Below, one piece after another: positions 15,875 through 24,246 of a DNA stretch of 64,000 nucleotides; positions within the stretch are counted from its first letter, which is position 1; the number at the start of each line of letters is the position of its first letter. This DNA comes from JAHBTB01 sp964451255. Its GTDB lineage: Bacteria > Armatimonadota > Fimbriimonadia > Fimbriimonadales > Fimbriimonadaceae. The notes under the pieces are model-generated. The model saw only the letters and a list, made by a program, of their open reading frames with translations, made no database searches and was not told the DNA's origin. The position numbers and the translations under genes are program-made. The stretch lies in assembly GCA_964451255.1 (NCBI GenBank), contig CAYVHL010000001.1:62001-126000 (forward strand), written 5' to 3'.

Positions 15875-17794
15875 GTGATCGGACTCAAGCGCCTTGTCGT
15901 CGTGGCCGTCGGCCTGTCCCTGGGAACAATAGCTATGTCCAAGTTAGAACTGGCCCACGTGTTCAGCGACCACATGGTGCTCCAGCAGCAATCGGAAGTC
16001 TCGGTCTGGGGGCACGGGGCGGCGCCTGGCCGCCAGGTCGTCGTCTTCGGATCGTGGGGTTCGACAGCCGTCACCAAGGCAGACGGCAAGGGAAACTTCA
16101 ACGTCAAGATCAAGACTGGAAATGCGGGCGGCCCGTACCTTCTGCGCGTGAGGTCGAAGGAAACCGTCGAAGTGACGGACGTCTTGCTGGGCGAGGTCTG
16201 GGTCTGTTCCGGCCAATCGAACATGGAGATGCCGGTCGGCCCACTCTGGAACCCCTCGATCACGGACTCGGTACAGGAGACTCGAAGCGCAGACCATCCC
16301 AACTTGCGTCTCTTTCACGTCCCCAACCGCAGGTCACTGACGCCACAAGCCGATGTCGACGCCAGTTGGGCCGTCTGCACCCCTGAGAGCGTCCGAGGGT
16401 TCTCGGCCACCGCCTATTTTTTCGGACGCGACCTGCAGGCTGCCCTCGGCGTCCCGGTCGGGCTGATCGAGACTTGCGTAGGCGGCACAGAAGCCGAGCT
16501 TTGGACCAGCGAGGACAAACTCAAGACCCTCCCAGACTTTGACGCTTCGCTCAGTCGCATGGCCAAGTCGCAAGAGGAGTACCAGACCCAAGTCCGCAAG
16601 ATCAACCAAGAGAACGTGCGGATGGATCCCGGATATGGAAAGTGGGAAGCACCGGGCTACGACGACTCCAGTTGGGAAAGCACACGCGCTGCGGCATGGT
16701 CCGAAACGGGTCTCGCGGACTTCGACGGGGTGGCCTGGTACCGGGTCACCGTGGACGTCCCGTCCGCCGGCGCGGGCAAGGCGGCGACGCTTACGCTTGG
16801 GCCGATCGACGACTATGACATGACCTACGTGGGCGGCAAGCAAGTCGGCATGACGATCCGATATGACACGCCGCGCAAGTACAACATCCCGGCCGGGCTC
16901 CTGCGGGCGGGCGCCAACGTGGTCGCCGTCCGCGTCCATGACACCGGTGGCGAGGGCGGCTTCACAGACCCCTCCAAGATCGCTCTCCAAGGCGACGGGT
17001 GGTCCGCCGACTTCGGCACCTGGAAGCGGAAGGTGAGCACCCCTCAAGCCAAGATGAAGCCGGTTCCAAACCCGCCTGGGGGCAATAGCCAACTCTACAA
17101 CGGAATGGTGGCGCCGCTGATCCCGTACGGCGTTCGCGGAGCGATTTGGTACCAAGGCGAGTCGAACGTCGGGCGCGGCTACCAGTATCGGACACTCTTC
17201 CCCGCCATGATCCAAGACTGGCGCGCCCGCTGGGGAGTCGGAACGTTCCCGTTCTACTTTGTCCAGATCGCTCCGTGGAGCGGCTACGGTGGCGCGGCTT
17301 CCGCCGTCCTGCGCGAGTCGCAGCTCCTGACATTGTCGACCTTGAAGAACACGGGCATGGTCGTCACCACCGACATCGCGCCCGACCTATCAAACATCCA
17401 TCCGCCCGACAAACAGGACGTCGGCAAGCGGCTGTCCCTGCTGGCGCTCCACGACACCTATGGGCGCTCTGGGTTCCTCCCCAGCGGGCCTCTATACCAA
17501 TCGGCCAGCTTTGCTGGTGGCAAAGCGACCGTGTCGTTCAAGTACGCGATCGGAATGCACGGCACGCTTGAGGGGTTCGAGGTCGCTGGCTCGGACAAAG
17601 TCTGGCACCCGGCCCATGCGGCCGTCGAAGGTGACAAGGTGGTCGTCTCCAGCCCCGACGTGAAGAAGCCCGTGGCTGTTCGCTACGGCTGGTCGGACGT
17701 GCCGAAGGGAACTCTGTTCAACGGCGCGGGCTTACCCGCCAGCCCGTTCCGTAGCGACAGGTGGGAGAGGATCACGCAGAACACCAAGTGGTGA
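15875..17794 (+). CDS. Sialate O-acetylesterase (SGNH/SASA family), exported
   Basis: A 639-residue exported esterase that removes O-acetyl groups from sialic acids or other acetylated glycans. The GTG at 15875 starts a signal peptide (GLKRLVVVAVGLSLGTIAM). The catalytic Ser is in WVCSGQSNMEMPV; GLIETCVGGTEAELW, AIWYQGESNVGRGYQY and NIHPPDKQDVGKRL are the other SASA blocks, the last holding Asp/His. A beta-sandwich insertion (about 245-400, WYRVTVDVPSAGAGKAATL, IDDYDMTYVGGKQVG) is common in this family. It heads a same-strand group with an MHS transporter and a GH29 fucosidase, suggesting joint breakdown and import of fucosylated, acetylated glycans. Confidence 0.88.
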   Translation: MIGLKRLVVVAVGLSLGTIAMSKLELAHVFSDHMVLQQQSEVSVWGHGAAPGRQVVVFGSWGSTAVTKADGKGNFNVKIKTGNAGGPYLLRVRSKETVEVTDVLLGEVWVCSGQSNMEMPVGPLWNPSITDSVQETRSADHPNLRLFHVPNRRSLTPQADVDASWAVCTPESVRGFSATAYFFGRDLQAALGVPVGLIETCVGGTEAELWTSEDKLKTLPDFDASLSRMAKSQEEYQTQVRKINQENVRMDPGYGKWEAPGYDDSSWESTRAAAWSETGLADFDGVAWYRVTVDVPSAGAGKAATLTLGPIDDYDMTYVGGKQVGMTIRYDTPRKYNIPAGLLRAGANVVAVRVHDTGGEGGFTDPSKIALQGDGWSADFGTWKRKVSTPQAKMKPVPNPPGGNSQLYNGMVAPLIPYGVRGAIWYQGESNVGRGYQYRTLFPAMIQDWRARWGVGTFPFYFVQIAPWSGYGGAASAVLRESQLLTLSTLKNTGMVVTTDIAPDLSNIHPPDKQDVGKRLSLLALHDTYGRSGFLPSGPLYQSASFAGGKATVSFKYAIGMHGTLEGFEVAGSDKVWHPAHAAVEGDKVVVSSPDVKKPVAVRYGWSDVPKGTLFNGAGLPASPFRSDRWERITQNTKW

Positions 17795-17861
17795 GTGTGT
17801 CGCTCTCGGTGAGGCAGACACGGATGTTTTTTCGCTTGCGGATGTGTAGAATGCCGCAACC

Positions 17862-19235
17862 ATGGACGAAGTCGTCTCCGCCGAGGCACGTAGCGAGAAG
17901 AAAATATGGTCGGTCATCGTCGCCAGCTCCGTCGGCACCCTGATCGAGTGGTACGACTTCTACATCTTTGGGTCGCTGAGCGTGGTCTTGGCGGCCCAGT
18001 TCTTCCCCAAGGGCAACTCCGCGATGGCGTTGCTGAGCACGCTAGCAACGTTCGCGATCGGCTTCGTGGTGCGCCCGTTCGGCGCCCTGTTCTTCGGGAG
18101 GATCGGCGATCTTGTCGGTCGCAAGTACACCTTTCTGGTCACCCTGCTGGTGATGGGTGGGTCGACGTTTGCCATCGGCCTGATGCCCGGGTTCGCTACG
18201 ATAGGCTGGGCCGCTCCGGTCATCCTCGTCCTCATCCGCTTGTTGCAAGGGTTGGCCCTCGGCGGCGAATACGGCGGCGCGGCCACTTACGTCGCCGAGC
18301 ACAGCCCGGACGGTAAGCGGGGCTACTACACGAGCTTCATCCAGACGACGGCGACCCTTGGCCTTTTCGTCTCGCTCGGGGTCATCATGGCGTGCGAAGC
18401 CATAATGGACAAGCAGGCGTTTTCCGACTGGGGCTGGCGTATCCCGTTCTTGCTCAGTTCTGTCTTGATCGTCTTCTCGCTCGTCTTGCGTCTGCGGATG
18501 GCAGAGTCTCCCTTATTCGCCCAGGCGAAAAAGGAGGGCAAGACGAGCACGAACCCGCTCCGCGACAGTTTCGCCAACTGGGGCAACGCCAAGGTCGTGC
18601 TCATCGCGCTCTTCGGCGCGACGATGGGCCAGGGGGTCGTGTGGTACACGGGCCAGTTCAACGCCTTGTTCTTCCTCCAGACCGTCCTCAACGTGGACAA
18701 GCTCCAGGCAAACTGGATCGTGTCAGGGGCCCTGCTGATCGGCGCTCCGTTCTTCGTGGTCTTCGGATGGCTCAGCGACAGGATCGGGCGCAAAAAGATC
18801 ATCCTGGCCGGGTGTCTCCTGGCGGCCCTGCTCTACTTCCCCATCTACCACGGTATGGCGGCGGCGGCGAACTTTGACCCGAACCTCCCCAAGGCTCCCG
18901 CCCACGACATCAACGTGGCGGTGCTCGTAGCTCTTGTCACCGTGCAAGTCATCTTCGTGACGATGGTCTACGGCCCGATCGCCGCGTTCCTGGTCGAACT
19001 CTTCCCGACCAAGATCCGGTACACCTCGATGTCGTTGCCCTATCACATCGGGAACGGCGTCTTCGGCGGCATGGTGCCTTTCTTCTTCAAGCTGATCCAG
19101 TCGAACACCGGCGACATCTACGCCGGTCTCTGGTACTCAGTGATCATCGCCGGGCTGACCTGCATCGTCGGCGGCCTACTGATCAAGGAGAACATGAACG
19201 TGAAGATGTGGGGCGAGGGGGCGGCCGCCTCGTGA
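17862..19235 (+). CDS. MFS transporter, metabolite:H+ symporter (MHS) family
   Basis: A 457-residue inner-membrane permease with 12 predicted helices. The N-terminal GTLIEWYDFYIFGSL and FFP motif, then FAIGFVVRPFGALFFGRIGDLVGRK and LLQGLALGGEYGGAATYVAEH, are signatures of the MHS group (relatives of ShiA, ProP, KgtP). The substrate cannot be predicted. Its stop overlaps by one base the start of the GH29 gene (TGATG), and the sialate O-acetylesterase gene precedes it, so uptake of a sugar acid or released glycan product is a reasonable guess. Most MHS substrates are organic acids, which fits sialic-acid-like molecules but is not proof. Confidence 0.9.
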   Translation: MDEVVSAEARSEKKIWSVIVASSVGTLIEWYDFYIFGSLSVVLAAQFFPKGNSAMALLSTLATFAIGFVVRPFGALFFGRIGDLVGRKYTFLVTLLVMGGSTFAIGLMPGFATIGWAAPVILVLIRLLQGLALGGEYGGAATYVAEHSPDGKRGYYTSFIQTTATLGLFVSLGVIMACEAIMDKQAFSDWGWRIPFLLSSVLIVFSLVLRLRMAESPLFAQAKKEGKTSTNPLRDSFANWGNAKVVLIALFGATMGQGVVWYTGQFNALFFLQTVLNVDKLQANWIVSGALLIGAPFFVVFGWLSDRIGRKKIILAGCLLAALLYFPIYHGMAAAANFDPNLPKAPAHDINVAVLVALVTVQVIFVTMVYGPIAAFLVELFPTKIRYTSMSLPYHIGNGVFGGMVPFFFKLIQSNTGDIYAGLWYSVIIAGLTCIVGGLLIKENMNVKMWGEGAAAS

Positions 19236-20485
19236 TGCAAGACTGGTTTCCCGACGCCAAGCTCGGGATCTTCATCCATTGGGGAATCTATGCCGTGCAC
19301 GGGACGATGGAGAGTTGGGCGTTCTTCAACGGCGATTGCACCTATGACGAGTACTTCGAGCAGGCCAAGGGCTTCACCGCCTCAAAGTACGACGCCGAAG
19401 ACTGGGCGGCGCTGTTCCAGTCCTCGGGCGCCCAGTACGCCGTCCTGACCACGAAACACCACGACGGCGTCGCCTTGTGGGACACCCAGGCAGGCGACAT
19501 CTCTGTCGTGAAGTCGACTCCGGCGAGACGAGACTTGGTCGCGCCCTTCGCGGACGCGCTGCGAAGACATGGTTTGCGCGTCGGCTTCTACTTCAGTCAC
19601 CTAGACTGGTCGCACCCGGACTACACCAGCATCGGTAGCGACGACCCGAAAGCCAACCCGTTCGCGTTTCACCAAGGCCCGACCGACCAGGCGGCCTGGG
19701 AAAGGTTCCTCGCCTTTCACCGAGCCCAGTTGAAAGAGCTGTGCCACGGTTTCGGCCAGATCGACCTTCTGTGGTTCGACGGCGACTGGGAACGCGACGC
19801 CGAGACTTGGCGGATGAAAGACTTGCGCGCCCTCCTGGACCAATGGCAGCCAAACGCGGTCATCAACTCCCGGATGCAGGGCTACGGGGACTACGCAACC
19901 CCCGAGCAGGGCATGCCGATCGTGCCGCCCGAGGGGCCATGGGAGTTCTGCGTGACCCACAACGACAACTGGGGCTGGCGATTTGTCGACACCAATTGGA
20001 AGTCTCCCCAGTACGTCCTCAGGATGTTCCTGGAGACCATCGCGATGGGGGGCAACCTGCTGTTCGACATCGGCCCCCGCGAAGACGGCACCGTTCCACC
20101 CGAATCCCGGGAGGCGTTGGTCTTTCTAGGAGACTGGATCGGCCGTCATGCCGAGGCGGTTTACGGTTCTCGTGCCGGTATCCCAACAAACTGCTTCTAT
20201 GGCCCGAGCACCCGGAGCAAGGACGGCAAGACGCTCTACCTGTTCGTGATCGGCGATCCCAAGGGCCATATCGGCCTGCGCGGCGTCAAGGGCAAGATTG
20301 TCTCGTCCACACTGCTGGATGGCACGCCGGTGACATGGAGACGGTTCGGCCACAGTGACTGGAACCCGGTTCCCGGAGCTTACGAGTTCGCCTTGCCCGT
20401 GGACCGGCTCGACCCCGAGGTGACCGTCGTCAAGCTCGATTTTGAAGAGTCGTTCACCGTGTACCAGGGCCCCGGAAGGGACTAA
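19235..20485 (+). CDS. Alpha-L-fucosidase, glycoside hydrolase family 29
   Basis: A 416-residue hydrolase with no signal peptide, so probably cytoplasmic. It opens with MQDWFPDAKLGIFIHWGIYAV, the standard GH29 N-terminus, followed by AVLTTKHHDGVALW, a segment LRVGFYFSHLDWSHPDY and the nucleophile motif LLWFDGDWE (Asp of WFD). GGNLLFDIGPREDGTVP closes the barrel. A beta-sandwich tail follows (about 320-416). GH29 enzymes release terminal alpha-L-fucose with retention. The start overlaps the transporter stop by one base; an in-frame GTG-like start at 19208 was rejected. A terminator follows the stop. Confidence 0.93.
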   Translation: MQDWFPDAKLGIFIHWGIYAVHGTMESWAFFNGDCTYDEYFEQAKGFTASKYDAEDWAALFQSSGAQYAVLTTKHHDGVALWDTQAGDISVVKSTPARRDLVAPFADALRRHGLRVGFYFSHLDWSHPDYTSIGSDDPKANPFAFHQGPTDQAAWERFLAFHRAQLKELCHGFGQIDLLWFDGDWERDAETWRMKDLRALLDQWQPNAVINSRMQGYGDYATPEQGMPIVPPEGPWEFCVTHNDNWGWRFVDTNWKSPQYVLRMFLETIAMGGNLLFDIGPREDGTVPPESREALVFLGDWIGRHAEAVYGSRAGIPTNCFYGPSTRSKDGKTLYLFVIGDPKGHIGLRGVKGKIVSSTLLDGTPVTWRRFGHSDWNPVPGAYEFALPVDRLDPEVTVVKLDFEESFTVYQGPGRD

Positions 20486-20486
20486 C

Positions 20487-20511
20487 CGTTGCGTTCCGGC
20501 AACGTTTTTTT
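20487..20511 (+). terminator. Rho-independent terminator after the GH29 gene
   Basis: CGTTGC at 20487-20492 and GCAACG at 20499-20504 form a 6-bp stem with a 6-base loop, followed directly by seven T (20505-20511). It begins two bases after the GH29 stop and closes the esterase-permease-fucosidase group. Confidence 0.75.
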
Positions 20512-20574
20512 CCTTGACTTGTCAGGATCGGTCGTCGGGGGGCCAAGAATATACACGGGGCTCAGGCCCCGACC

Positions 20575-21504
20575 ATGCGAGCGGTCGCGACGATCACCTT
20601 GGCGCTGCTGGCGATAGGCGCAGCACATGCCGACGACCCGAAACTGACGGTCGGCGGCAAGTACGAGGTGTATTTCCTGCTCGGCGACAACCGTGGGCGA
20701 GCCATCGGCGACGAACGGATGTCTTGGGGCCAACTGCGCCTCGACTATGGCCCCCGATGGAGCTTGACCGCTACCCACTGGTGGTATCCCGGCGCCGACT
20801 TCAGCACGCTCGACGAAACATACCTGCAGTTTGACGACGGCCGCTTCCGGGCTTCCTACGGTCGCATCCGACCTCCGTTCGGGCTCAACTCGTGGAGCGA
20901 CGAATGGTACTACGGCTTCAACTTCGTCCCCATGGTCCAGTCCAACCCATTGTTCGGGGAGTACGGATTGACCTTGACCACAATTGGCGCCGACGCACAG
21001 TACAACGATGGACCGTGGCAGTACCAACTCGCCTTCACCGACACCGAGTCGACTTGGGACAAGCTCAAGCCGACCAACCTGTCACGCGCCTGGGGCAGGG
21101 TGCAGTGGGCCGGAGGCCCGTGGATTCTTGGGGCGAGCCAGACATTTGACACCCGCGACACGGCTCACGAGTTCCAACGACGCGGATTCGACTTCAGGTG
21201 GAGCGAGCCTCACATTCAGTTCCGCGGCGAAGTCCAGCACGCGACGGACGAGCAAGACCATGCTTGGGGTTACTACGCCGAGGCCTACTACCGGCCTGAC
21301 TGGCTCAAGGAGGTCACCTTGTTCAGCCGCACGGAGACCTTCGAGAAGGAGTCCGGGGCTCGGACACTTTACACACTGGGAGCAAAGAAGTGGCTCTTCG
21401 AAGGCATGACGGCGTCCGTCAACTACGTTTTCGGCCCCAGCTCTTGGAACGCCTCCCGCGGCAGCGGTTTCTCGTTGCAACTTCTGTACGCCTTCAGCTT
21501 TTAG
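20575..21504 (+). CDS. Outer-membrane porin-like beta-barrel protein
   Basis: A 309-residue exported protein: signal peptide of 20 residues ending AHADD, then repeated short beta-strands rich in Trp, Tyr and Gly (WGQLRLDYGPRWSLTATHWWYPG, FRASYGRIRPPFGLNSW) and a C-terminal strand ending in Phe (LQLLYAFSF), typical of outer-membrane barrels. No porin family was recognised by name. The cupredoxin gene follows after 12 bases and the HD-GYP gene comes next on the same strand, so these three look like one operon. Confidence 0.7.
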   Translation: MRAVATITLALLAIGAAHADDPKLTVGGKYEVYFLLGDNRGRAIGDERMSWGQLRLDYGPRWSLTATHWWYPGADFSTLDETYLQFDDGRFRASYGRIRPPFGLNSWSDEWYYGFNFVPMVQSNPLFGEYGLTLTTIGADAQYNDGPWQYQLAFTDTESTWDKLKPTNLSRAWGRVQWAGGPWILGASQTFDTRDTAHEFQRRGFDFRWSEPHIQFRGEVQHATDEQDHAWGYYAEAYYRPDWLKEVTLFSRTETFEKESGARTLYTLGAKKWLFEGMTASVNYVFGPSSWNASRGSGFSLQLLYAFSF

Positions 21505-21516
21505 GACTCAAGACAA

Positions 21517-22065
21517 ATGATCACCACCCTTATCGCCATGGTCGCAGTTGGAGCCGACACTGTCACCGGCCGCGTGACCACCGGCGGCCAACCTGTCTCC
21601 GGGGCGGCCGTCTGGCTGGAGGGCGCCGTCCATAGCGAACCATTGGCCGGGGCAAAGATAAACCAAAAGAACGTCCGGTTTGTCCCTCACCTTCTCATCG
21701 TGACAAAGGGCAGCAAAGTCGAGTTTCCGAACAGTGACACGGTCTATCACAACGTCTTCGCCCAGTTTCAAGCCAAGAAGTTCGATCTTGGCCTCTATCC
21801 GAAGGGCACGAGCAAGTCCGTGGTCTTTGACAAGACCGGCATCGTGTCGGTCATGTGCAACATCCACGCTGAGATGAGCGCTTACGTCGTCATTGTGGAC
21901 ACCCCCTATTACGCCATCACGGACCGGCAAGGCCGCTACACGATCTCCGGGGTCCGAGCCGGGACCTACGTGGCCACGGTCTGGCACGAGAGCGGCAAGA
22001 CCGGTTCGTCAAGAGCTAGCGTCAGGGGCGGCTCCGACCAGGTCGACATCTCCATTTCACGTTAG
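21517..22065 (+). CDS. Exported cupredoxin-fold protein with carboxypeptidase-regulatory-like segment
   Basis: A 182-residue exported protein with a short signal peptide. The candidate type 1 copper ligands are His78 (VYHNVF), Cys114 (MCNIH), His117 and Met120 (HAEM), spaced as in plastocyanin/azurin-like cupredoxins. The N-terminal TVTGRVTTGGQPVSGAAVWLEG and C-terminal TDRQGRYTISGVRAGTYVATVWHE segments look like carboxypeptidase regulatory (TTR-like) strands, which often embed such cupredoxins (methylamine-utilisation-type). The periplasmic protein could carry an electron or sense copper for the sensor kinase-like HD-GYP protein encoded downstream, which is an inference. Confidence 0.8.
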   Translation: MITTLIAMVAVGADTVTGRVTTGGQPVSGAAVWLEGAVHSEPLAGAKINQKNVRFVPHLLIVTKGSKVEFPNSDTVYHNVFAQFQAKKFDLGLYPKGTSKSVVFDKTGIVSVMCNIHAEMSAYVVIVDTPYYAITDRQGRYTISGVRAGTYVATVWHESGKTGSSRASVRGGSDQVDISISR

Positions 22066-22073
22066 GAACCGTC

Positions 22074-24185
22074 GTGCGCAAAATCTCCTCGCTCAAGACC
22101 AGGCTGATCCTTGTGGCGACCGTTTCGGTCGCAGGCATCTCGGGGGCGATGCTCGCCACCGTCGCCTATGTCGCGCACTTAGAGGTCGACAAGGCGGTCA
22201 GGACCAGCGCCGGACGTGCACAATCGGCCCTCAGCGTCATCGTCCGCAAGCAGCAAGAAGCCCAGACCCAGTTGGTCGAGCTCGTCGCTGATCTGCCGGT
22301 AGTACGCTCGGTGACGGAAACCCACGACCCTGCAACCATCGCCTTGGCGGCCGAGCACTACCACACGCTGATCGACACGGGTTGGATCATCATCACGGAC
22401 GACGAAGGGAAGTTTATGGCCGCCTCTTCACCGAGTGGAGAGAAGGTGACGGAGTGGAAGGCGAGCCCTTCAGTTCTGGCGGCCGCCAAAGGGTCGGTGA
22501 GCTCAGGCGTCATAAGGATCGGAAACGAGCTTGCCATGTCAGCGTCGGCACCCGTTTACGTCGGCGACTATATCAGGGGAAGCATGACGATCGGGCTCCC
22601 CATTGACGACACCCTGGCTCAGGACATCGCCAAAACCGCGACGACCAACATCGCGTTCATTCTGGACGGTAGGGTTGTCGGTTCCTCTCTCAAGCTCGAC
22701 TCAGTTGATCCTGAGGCCCTGTTGCACGGCAAGTCCGTTTCCATCGACCACAGGTCATTCGCCGCATCGACGTCCGACCCGCCCAAGAGTTGGTATGACT
22801 CGGGCCTCAAGGTTGTCAGCCTCTCAGACACGGCTACGATCGAAATGCCGTTCAAAGCGATCAGTCGCGTCCTCGGCATCATTTTCGGCGTCAGTCTGAT
22901 CATGGCTCTCGCTTTTGGCTATGGCATGGCGACAAGGCTGACCGAACCGCTTCACTCATTGGTGGCAGCGGCGCGCAAATTGAACGACGGCCAGTGGCCA
23001 GAGCCTGTGACCGAGTACCGGAATGACGAGGTCGGCCTGCTCCAGACCGTGTTTGACGAGATGGTCGTCTCTCTCCGCGCCAGCCAGGAAGAGCTACTTG
23101 AGATGGTCCAGGTCGACCCCTTGACCCGGCTGGCAAACCATAACACCTTCCGCGACAGGTTGGCGAGCGCAGTCTTAGCCGCCCAGACAGCGTCCCGCCC
23201 CCTTGCCTTAGTGATCCTCGATCTGGATAACTTCGAGGAGTTCAATCTGAAGAACGGTCGGGACGCAGGCGACCTTGCTCTCATCACCGTTGCCGACATC
23301 CTACGTTCTCGCTTCGCCGACAGCGCCGCGATCTCTCGATTCGCGGGGAACCAGTTCGCCACCGTGCTCGGCGACGAAACCGCCCAAGAAGTGTTCGAGG
23401 CCGTCGAGCTTGTGCTCGAGGAGATCTGGGCGCGCACCGGTTGTACAGCCAGTGCCGGCGTAGCGGAATCCGGCGTCGCCACACAACGCCCCGACCTGCT
23501 GATCCTTGCCGCCGACCTCGCAGTCCAGCAGGCCAAACTGGCAGGAAAGAACCGTTGCCGAGTCTACGACGGCGATATCACGGCATCTTCGGTAGAAGAT
23601 CTCAAGGCGTTCCTACAAGGCGGAAGTTATGCGGCCGTCCGCGCTTTGGCCGAGGCTGTCGACGCCAAGGACCGGTACACCCGGGGCCACTCGCAGCGCG
23701 TGGCGGAATACGCCCGCGACTTGGCACGGGCCGCAGGCTACGAAGACGGCTTTGTCGAGCTGGTCTTTACGACCGGCACCCTGCACGACGTCGGCAAGAT
23801 CGGCGTGCCCGACTCCGTCCTACACAAGACGGGTCGGCTCACGGAGGAAGAGTTCGACGCGGTCAAGGCGCACCCAGTCCTAGGCGAGAAGATCGTCGGC
23901 CAGATCGCGGCGCTGCAAGAGACCCTACCAGGCATCCGACACCACCACGAACGTTATGACGGCCGCGGTTACCCAGACGGCCTGGCCGGGGAAAACATTC
24001 CTCTCATCGCCCGGATCTTGGCGGTGGCGGACACATATGACGCCATGACGAGCGACCGGCCCTACCGCACCGGCATGCCGGTCGACGTTGCCCTAGAGGA
24101 GATCGCCCGCAACGCGGGGGTTCAGTTCGACCCCAGGCTCGCCGAGCTTTTCGTCGAGATGCGAACCGTACGAAGGGCGGCCTGA
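22074..24185 (+). CDS. Membrane sensor with HAMP, degenerate GGDEF and HD-GYP c-di-GMP phosphodiesterase domains
   Basis: A 703-residue inner-membrane protein starting at GTG with AGGA upstream. One helix near residues 10-32, a periplasmic sensor region (35-260), a second helix (264-284), HAMP (285-340), a GGDEF domain (343-500) and HD-GYP (about 515-695). The GGDEF motif is AGNQF (424-428), so cyclase activity is probably lost; it may bind GTP or c-di-GMP instead. The HD-GYP half keeps HD at 571-572, DVGKIGVPD and the HHERYDGRGYP block, so c-di-GMP hydrolysis is expected. It is downstream of the cupredoxin and porin genes and may respond to their periplasmic cargo. Confidence 0.88.
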   Translation: MRKISSLKTRLILVATVSVAGISGAMLATVAYVAHLEVDKAVRTSAGRAQSALSVIVRKQQEAQTQLVELVADLPVVRSVTETHDPATIALAAEHYHTLIDTGWIIITDDEGKFMAASSPSGEKVTEWKASPSVLAAAKGSVSSGVIRIGNELAMSASAPVYVGDYIRGSMTIGLPIDDTLAQDIAKTATTNIAFILDGRVVGSSLKLDSVDPEALLHGKSVSIDHRSFAASTSDPPKSWYDSGLKVVSLSDTATIEMPFKAISRVLGIIFGVSLIMALAFGYGMATRLTEPLHSLVAAARKLNDGQWPEPVTEYRNDEVGLLQTVFDEMVVSLRASQEELLEMVQVDPLTRLANHNTFRDRLASAVLAAQTASRPLALVILDLDNFEEFNLKNGRDAGDLALITVADILRSRFADSAAISRFAGNQFATVLGDETAQEVFEAVELVLEEIWARTGCTASAGVAESGVATQRPDLLILAADLAVQQAKLAGKNRCRVYDGDITASSVEDLKAFLQGGSYAAVRALAEAVDAKDRYTRGHSQRVAEYARDLARAAGYEDGFVELVFTTGTLHDVGKIGVPDSVLHKTGRLTEEEFDAVKAHPVLGEKIVGQIAALQETLPGIRHHHERYDGRGYPDGLAGENIPLIARILAVADTYDAMTSDRPYRTGMPVDVALEEIARNAGVQFDPRLAELFVEMRTVRRAA

Positions 24186-24192
24186 AACATTA

Positions 24193-24230
24193 TCTGGCCC
24201 GCACACCGGTGATGCGGTGCAAGGGCCAGA
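24193..24230. terminator. Hairpin between the HD-GYP and ftsZ 3' ends
   Basis: TCTGGCCC (24193-24200) and GGGCCAGA (24223-24230) pair, and CACCG / CGGTG (24204-24208 / 24215-24219) pair inside. The hairpin lies between convergent genes and could serve both as a factor-assisted end; there is no T run. Confidence 0.5.
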
Positions 24231-24246
24231 TCGGCTGTGCACCAGG

